Positions 6,601-10,160 of a stretch of DNA of 10,160 bases are shown here, one piece after another (within the stretch, counting starts at the first letter, position 1; every line of letters begins with the position of its first letter). The translations under genes and the position numbers were made by a program. The notes beneath the pieces are model-generated. The model had not been told where the DNA came from, did not search any database, and worked only from the letters and a program-made list of their open reading frames with translations. Location: positions 1 through 10,160 of the forward strand of contig CAZAKZ010000177.1 in assembly GCA_964485695.1 (NCBI GenBank), written 5' to 3'. The DNA is from CAZAKZ01 sp964485695 (GTDB taxonomy: Bacteria > Planctomycetota > JAFGQW01).

Positions 6601-8437
6601 CAAGGCTGCATCTCCCAAGATCCGGAAGGAAGCGGGTCGGCTCCTGGATACCCTCATCGACGGTTTCCGCGCCTGGCTCGGAGAGAATCAGGTCATTGCC
6701 GTGGATCCGGAGACGGGAGAGGAATACGGGTGGGAGGACGTCATCACCATCGAGGAAGGTGTGGATCCCGAGGAGGAGCAGCGCCTCAAGGACGCCATCC
6801 GGAGCACGACGCTCATCCGCGAGTCGATCTTCCTTTTCTCCGGCAGAGAGGTGCCGCGTCTCCAGGACATCCCGCCCGGCGGCATCTGGGTGAGCCACCT
6901 CGTCACCAAGCACGGAAGATCCATCTACCGCATCACCGTCTACACGCGCCATCAGGAGTCCTACGATTTTGCGGTGCACCTGAACCGCACCCTGGGCCCC
7001 AAGAACGTCTCGGACGAGCTGAACTGGAAGGTCCTGACCTCCGAACCGCACCCCGAGCACAGTCTGGTGGAGAAGCTGGGGGGATTCTGGCCTGAGTATG
7101 GGCTCTGGACCGATGCCTTCGCGTCGGTGAACACAGTGAAGCGCTCGCTGCGTCACCTGGCCCGACAGCACGGGGAGGAAGGACGCCAGCGTCTTTGCCA
7201 GACGTGGCCCTATCTCGCCTGGAACGGCCTGGCGGCCTACTTCGATTTCTGGGCCAGGACGAATCGCACCTTGCACATCGGCAAGCCCACTCCTTCCAAC
7301 GTCATCGTTCCCGTGCACGACTACCAGACCCATACACGTATCATCTCCATTTCCAACCGACTGCCCTTCAAGGGCCTGATGCCCATGATGACGCTGCTGT
7401 GGACGCGGTTCATCGCCCAGGTGGAGGAGAAGTACGAAGTTCTCCGGGGCCTCATAAAGGGGGGCGTCCTGTTCTCGGCCCTCCTCGAGGTGGTGGGGGA
7501 GGCCGACGGACTGCGGCTGCTCCGGGAGGGCCTGGAGGAGGAACCCTGCGAGGAAGAACCGGCCTGGCTGCGGCCCGCCGTGCGAGACTTTCTGGACAAG
7601 GTGTCCCGGGTCGGATTCCGACCCTTTCGCCTGCATTTCGCGATGAAGCGGTATCGCCGGTGGGCGGCCCTCAATCCCGAGGCCGAGCCCCAGGCCCGGG
7701 CGCGCACCCTCAGGGAGCTCTACGAGGTCTACGGTCTGGAACGCCTCGCCTCCCAGCATCCGGAGGCCCGATTGCGTTTCTTCCGGGACACGGTGTTCCA
7801 GAACGCCCGGCAACCGCTGGCTTACGGCATCGACGGTCTCATCGAGCGCATGCGCGATGACCCTTTGCACAGCGACGAACTCATTGCCCGGATCTCCTCC
7901 CTCAGGGCCGGACCCGACATCGAGGCCGACGAGGACTACTTCCTGACCCGTCTCAGCTATCCCCACCTGCAGCCGGAGGACGCCGCTGATTTCATCTCTT
8001 CCATCGGAACCGGTCGGGCCGAGACCGACATCGTGGTCACCCTCGAGGATGAGCGGGGCGAGACCTTCTTCGTCCGCCGGGCCATGAATCCCAAAGAGGT
8101 CGGGCGCCTGCTCAAGCTGTTCCACGCCGCCAAGCTCGACGTGAGCTTCGGACCCGAGGACCACTACCTCGTGGCGGTGGGGGAGCGGGCGAATCTCATC
8201 GGAGGCATTTACTACGAGATCCGGGATGACGGGGAGTCTGCTCACCTGAAGAAAATCGTGGTGTCCGAGCGGTTCCGGAAAGCGGGCGTGAGCGACGGCC
8301 TCATGACGGAGTTCTTCAACCGCATGCGGGCTGCGGCCGTGAAGACCGTCACCACGGGTTTCTTTCGGCCGGAATACTTCTACGGCTATGGTTTTCGCAT
8401 CGAGCGGCGCTACGCGGGGCTGGTGAAGGTGCTTTGA
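3686..8437 (+). CDS. Giant fusion: AMP-forming acyl-CoA synthetase, unassigned middle, C-terminal GNAT
   Basis: About 1583 residues. Residues 1-125 are helical and charged, with GTEK-GTEK-ETEK at 72-83. Residues 126-690 form an ANL adenylating domain of the long-chain acyl-CoA synthetase type, which activates a fatty acid with ATP to acyl-AMP and then acyl-CoA. The phosphate loop is YTSGTTGQPKG (304-314), A5 is GFGMTE (459-464), the ribose-binding Asp lies in GWLRTGD (523-529), and the hinge is VDRKKEI (542-548). The A10 region reads ELTKKGTLRR (645-654). Set against the usual ELTPTxKxxR, the catalytic Lys position is Thr, with Lys at 648 and 649. Residues 690-1060 are mostly helical, perhaps HEAT-like. 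About 1067-1250 may be a degenerate kinase fold, with HIGKPTPSNVIV (1197-1208) recalling HRDLKPSNILV without its Asp. Residues 1459-1583 look like a GNAT acetyltransferase, with HLKKIVV then RKAGVS (1531-1536) matching the acetyl-CoA loop R-x-x-G-x-G/A. No signal peptide is seen. ATG 3686 is preferred over 3680 for its GGTGG spacing; longer upstream starts would run through the promoter. The ANL and GNAT calls are good, the middle uncertain. Confidence 0.9.
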   Translation: MKKTAKTPVGQDVPALVASAAAKFRAGGDSLSAYSLKRLCTALEAWRDAPDPVDLEDLATLAEEITALLGRGTEKGTEKETEKVRHCAWRLLDGVRLRPTLRRIHKAGAVDAWMDRIVSLVDASDYTVHRLFHQRVEHYRARTLFQTLGPGRGKRWSWFNVASRVEAVARGLVALLGEDGRKPVAILSENRPEMMFVDLACLTSGLVDVMVPTSSTDADVIFILQHSRAGTLVVSRREHLEKILGERATLPDLDHIVVMDGAADDARNVLTLQDLMDRGRSVKPGRISRMGGAVCSHDLATVMYTSGTTGQPKGIMFSDHNIVTKRFARALALPEIGEKDAFLSYLPLCHTFGRFLEMMGSIFWGATYTFVERPAIEVMVENLQRVRPTVFISIPKKWMQLHERIAAEVDVETAPEADILAAVRAVTGGRLRWGLSAAGYLDPDIFRFFQRQGIELMSGFGMTEATGGITMTPPGHYRDDSLGPPLPGIEARLSGDGELMVRGPYVMTGYLDPGGKSSDLDDGWLRTGDLMEQDAGGHFRIVDRKKEIYKNVRGETIAPQRVENLFRDFEEVRRIFLVGDHREYNTALIVPNLDYDGVDLAGMSSDERHEYFGSHVVSVNRFLVPYERIIDFALIDRDFEESRGELTKKGTLRRSTIVSHFEEVIDGLYRRTDLRIRGENIEIRVARRLLQTLGLTASDFTVEEHAVVLRSTNTRLTVKRVKDSDHDIVLGSCRYRLNRPLVDLERFLSVPALWLGNEALVSFVDLEPSWRRRRLGHLEDAVWRGRARPLPEAARLRRDLEERVSARDLDLMDVHLAAMAVEGGRDREAKTGLRLLERAFTDAKDYMADLTLEVLRRTSFSKSSAVRRRGFQILAPHERSGIFAETLKAFLPRIDDLLDRETIALFCGRGLEDEKFQAFLEAVEGASPPEGEETAAMKPRFAVALLRFLAAYGSKHPAKFEDVRFQIIEAQVKAASPKIRKEAGRLLDTLIDGFRAWLGENQVIAVDPETGEEYGWEDVITIEEGVDPEEEQRLKDAIRSTTLIRESIFLFSGREVPRLQDIPPGGIWVSHLVTKHGRSIYRITVYTRHQESYDFAVHLNRTLGPKNVSDELNWKVLTSEPHPEHSLVEKLGGFWPEYGLWTDAFASVNTVKRSLRHLARQHGEEGRQRLCQTWPYLAWNGLAAYFDFWARTNRTLHIGKPTPSNVIVPVHDYQTHTRIISISNRLPFKGLMPMMTLLWTRFIAQVEEKYEVLRGLIKGGVLFSALLEVVGEADGLRLLREGLEEEPCEEEPAWLRPAVRDFLDKVSRVGFRPFRLHFAMKRYRRWAALNPEAEPQARARTLRELYEVYGLERLASQHPEARLRFFRDTVFQNARQPLAYGIDGLIERMRDDPLHSDELIARISSLRAGPDIEADEDYFLTRLSYPHLQPEDAADFISSIGTGRAETDIVVTLEDERGETFFVRRAMNPKEVGRLLKLFHAAKLDVSFGPEDHYLVAVGERANLIGGIYYEIRDDGESAHLKKIVVSERFRKAGVSDGLMTEFFNRMRAAAVKTVTTGFFRPEYFYGYGFRIERRYAGLVKVL
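3899..3934 (+). repeat. In-frame 12-bp tandem repeat, three units
   Basis: Two identical units GGCACTGAAAAA (3899-3910, 3911-3922) and a diverged third, GAGACCGAAAAG (3923-3934), encode GTEK, GTEK and ETEK in the N-terminal part of the fusion protein. The A-rich units stand out against GC-rich surroundings. Twelve bases keep the frame, so copy number could vary without breaking the gene. It is likely a flexible charged linker. Confidence 0.85.
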
Positions 8438-8479
8438 AGAAAGGGATGTTGGAGCCCGCATTACCAGGCGAGGGGGGGG

Positions 8480-8591
8480 GAATTCCGGAATTCGACGCGG
8501 ATTGACGCTCTGGACGGCATTCCAGGCCCCGGGTTGGACCGGAAATCGTTGTGGACGCACCCGGTTTCAGCGGATACTATTGGGAATGCCG
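8480..8591. other. Spacer elements between the fusion gene and the secreted-protein gene
   Basis: The spacer 8438-8694 holds no extra gene. A run of nine G (8472-8480) leads into the perfect 14-bp palindrome GAATTCCGGAATTC (8480-8493). A 9-bp inverted repeat, CGGCATTCC (8515-8523) with GGAATGCCG (8583-8591), encloses about 60 bases. I see no T-rich intrinsic terminator after the fusion gene. Confidence 0.5.
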
Positions 8592-8637
8592 AACCCTGAT
8601 TGAGGGGATCGTACCAAGGGATCCGGGTGCCCTATAT

Positions 8638-8687
8638 TTGACACTATATTGCCAGGATAATATTGCCAGGATATTCGACTCTGGAGG
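8638..8687 (+). promoter_or_regulatory. Promoter region and ribosome binding site of the secreted-protein gene
   Basis: A perfect -35 box, TTGACA (8638-8643), stands upstream. The -10 box is unclear. TATTGC (8661-8666) has the right 17-base spacing but matches poorly, while GATAAT (8656-8661) matches well but is only 12 bases away. GGAGG (8683-8687) lies seven bases before the ATG at 8695 and fixes the start. The tandem repeat 8646-8673 fills the space where RNA polymerase would bind. Confidence 0.45.
8646..8673 (+). repeat. Perfect 14-bp tandem duplication in the promoter region
   Basis: ATATTGCCAGGATA occurs twice head to tail with no gap (8646-8659, 8660-8673). It begins three bases after the TTGACA box and ends 21 bases before the ATG. 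It may be a duplicated operator or a slippage product that shifts promoter spacing. Confidence 0.9.
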
Positions 8688-8694
8688 TCCTTCG

Positions 8695-10101
8695 ATGAAG
8701 AGGTTGATTGTTCTCGTCTGCGTTGCCGCAGTCCTGGGGGCCAGCCCGGGGATTGATACAGCCCCGGGGCAGAACTACCACGATCCCGCGTATCTCTGCG
8801 GTGGGTACCAGGCCCTGAATCCGAGCACAGCCGTTGCCGGCGGCGTCTGGGTGGTCCGCGGCGACGGCTCGGCCACATCCGTGGCGCTTCCCCACTACAA
8901 CCACTATGGATTCTGCATGGACGCGGACAACAAGCACATCGTCGTCGCCACCCGGGGGAACATCAATACCTCCATCAACATGGGTGCCCAGTACGGAATC
9001 TACCGTTTTGACCCCAATACCTTGACCTACCAGACCCTCCACGGTCCGGATACGATGCATTGCTACTCGCTCTACAACCTTCACGTCAACCAGGACGGGG
9101 ATTACCTCTTCAACACCCAGGTGAGGCGATGGACCGGATCTACCAACGTGTTCGACTACCAGGTGATGAAGCTTGCGTACAACGGCACCCTCTCCACGCT
9201 TCTCACCACGTCTCAGCTCGGACGCAATGCCTACCTGTATGGAGCCATCGGTACGAACATCGATAACGGCAAGAACCTCGTGTGCGACTTGATCAGCGGT
9301 ACGGGGTACCGGTATCCGGTCCTCGAGCTGGCCCCCGACGGCACCGTCAATACCTGGAGCACGGGAGGAACCTACGGCTGGTACGGCTACTACCAGGCCC
9401 CTCAGAACCACCTGACCGGCGATATCGAGGGCCCGTACGCCTCCAACGTGTATCAGATCAAGCCAGGGACGACCGCCCGCACCACTCTGTTCACTCTCCG
9501 GGCCGGGTCCGCGATCAGCAACTACCACTACAACTATCAGTTCGATCTCCAGACGGCGCCAGTGCAGCGCTGGGTTGGAACGCCCTATTCCACCACGGGC
9601 GGCAACAAGCAGTGGATCGGATACGTCGATCGCTCCACCGGCGCACTGACCTCCATCCACGTCACCGGCACGGGCGCCAGGTACGCCTATTACTACGACT
9701 TCGATTTCTACCGCGGAAACCACATCCAGACATTGAAGATCGCCAGCAACAAATGGATGTTGCTCCTGAGCTGTCCGCGAAGCCCCGGATATGCCTACGT
9801 TGTTGGGGCGAGCTTCTCGGGAATCCGGCCGGGCATTTCGGTTGCGGGTGGGCGCCGCATCAACATCAACGTGGACAACCTCCTGGTTGCCACGGTACTG
9901 AACCGGTTACCAGGCGTCTGGAACTCCGGGCCGGGGGTATTGAACGCCAGCGGGGAAGCGCGGGGGATGCTGGACCTGAGCTTTCTGAAGGTCCCGCCGG
10001 GCGGTTTCGGCATCCCGCTGTGGATCGCCATGGTGGTGCTTGACCACAAGGCGCCCGGAGGGATCAAGTACATCCCCGATACCTACGTGATACGCATCTG
10101 A
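8695..10101 (+). CDS. Secreted beta-rich protein of unknown function
   Basis: A 468-residue protein with a Sec signal peptide: Lys2 and Arg3, a hydrophobic core LIVLVCVAAVLGA at 4-16, and probable cleavage near 16-23. Cys9 sits inside the core without a lipobox, so it is not a lipoprotein. The mature part is rich in Tyr, Gly, Thr and Asn (for example YAYYYDFDFY at 330-339). Recurring blade-like segments such as GIYRFDPNTLTYQTL (101-115), VLELAPDGTVNTWS (209-222) and IGYVDRSTGALTSI (308-321) suggest a beta-propeller-like fold at 45-345. From about 352 a separate beta-sandwich-like module follows, ending GGIKYIPDTYVIRI. It contains FSGIRPGISVAGGRRI and a LD-S-(x)n-PPGGFGIPLWIAMVV stretch, recalling modules common in secreted planctomycete proteins. 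ATG 8695 is chosen for GGAGG at 8683-8687; an in-frame extension to 8551 lacks such support and would bury the signal peptide. I do not recognise a specific function. Confidence 0.88.
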   Translation: MKRLIVLVCVAAVLGASPGIDTAPGQNYHDPAYLCGGYQALNPSTAVAGGVWVVRGDGSATSVALPHYNHYGFCMDADNKHIVVATRGNINTSINMGAQYGIYRFDPNTLTYQTLHGPDTMHCYSLYNLHVNQDGDYLFNTQVRRWTGSTNVFDYQVMKLAYNGTLSTLLTTSQLGRNAYLYGAIGTNIDNGKNLVCDLISGTGYRYPVLELAPDGTVNTWSTGGTYGWYGYYQAPQNHLTGDIEGPYASNVYQIKPGTTARTTLFTLRAGSAISNYHYNYQFDLQTAPVQRWVGTPYSTTGGNKQWIGYVDRSTGALTSIHVTGTGARYAYYYDFDFYRGNHIQTLKIASNKWMLLLSCPRSPGYAYVVGASFSGIRPGISVAGGRRININVDNLLVATVLNRLPGVWNSGPGVLNASGEARGMLDLSFLKVPPGGFGIPLWIAMVVLDHKAPGGIKYIPDTYVIRI

Positions 10102-10160
10102 GCTTCTAAGTAGTTCCTGTTGCAACAAAGCCGTTTTTTGAGTCCGCACGAGGCGGCTGA

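Noticed and set aside
3650..8560. A 1636-codon open frame on the minus strand, antisense to the fusion gene
   Set aside because: It shows no recognisable motifs and mirrors a gene with strong GC-rich third positions, which removes stop codons from an antisense frame. The plus strand has clear ANL motifs.
8644..9723. Minus-strand open frame antisense to the secreted-protein gene
   Set aside because: No motif, while the plus strand has a signal peptide and an excellent ribosome binding site.
10118..10139. Terminator after the secreted-protein gene (TGTTGCAACA palindrome, then T6)
   Set aside because: The palindrome has no room for a loop and the T-run is not directly next to a stem; the window ends too soon to judge.
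1..10160. CRISPR array, insertion sequence or prophage genes
   Set aside because: No regularly spaced identical repeats, transposase, integrase or phage motifs were seen on either strand.

Overview
This is a GC-rich bacterial window with mostly conventional Shine-Dalgarno sites. It carries four clear protein genes, one atypical tRNA gene, one possible small transcription unit, and unusually structured spacers. The phylum cannot be fixed from the window. The last gene has a Sec signal peptide and a C-terminal beta-rich module of a style I associate with secreted proteins of Planctomycetota and Acidobacteriota. That is an impression, not a search result.

Layout, left to right. Bases 1-326 hold no convincing gene, but contain three small hairpins in a row (114-187) and a GC-rich hairpin (277-302) just after the first gene. 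A minus-strand SPFH/slipin-type gene (327-1433) follows, with a textbook ribosome binding site. The spacer 1434-1799 is gene-free and rich in inverted repeats. A minus-strand tRNA-like gene (1800-1873, anticodon GAU, encoded CCA) has a 4-bp anticodon stem and a C1/U72 mismatch. The spacer 1874-2231 has a possible minus-strand terminator (1975-2009) and a 128-bp quasi-palindrome (2029-2156) centred at 2092.5. Next come a strong two-way hairpin terminator (2232-2269) and, upstream of it on the minus strand, a near-consensus sigma70 promoter (2429-2456). The promoter and terminator frame a roughly 190-nt transcript with a 35-codon ORF.

A minus-strand MscS-family channel gene (2483-3523) and a plus-strand giant gene (3686-8437) diverge from a 162-bp spacer with a candidate promoter for each. 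The giant gene encodes about 1583 residues: a helical N-terminus with a short GTEK repeat, an AMP-forming acyl-CoA synthetase (ANL) domain, a long unassigned middle with a possible degenerate kinase-like part, and a C-terminal GNAT-type acetyltransferase. After a 257-bp spacer containing a perfect 14-bp tandem duplication lies a secreted protein gene (8695-10101). Bases 10102-10160 show only a 10-bp palindrome (10118-10127) and a T6 run (10134-10139), which are not enough to call a terminator.

The genes do not form an obvious operon. The SPFH protein, the MscS channel and the acyl-CoA synthetase could all act at or on membranes (scaffold, osmotic valve, lipid precursor activation), but nothing in the sequence shows that they work together. 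The most unusual items are the acyl-CoA synthetase/GNAT fusion, the nested palindrome, the small promoter-terminator unit and the odd tRNA.
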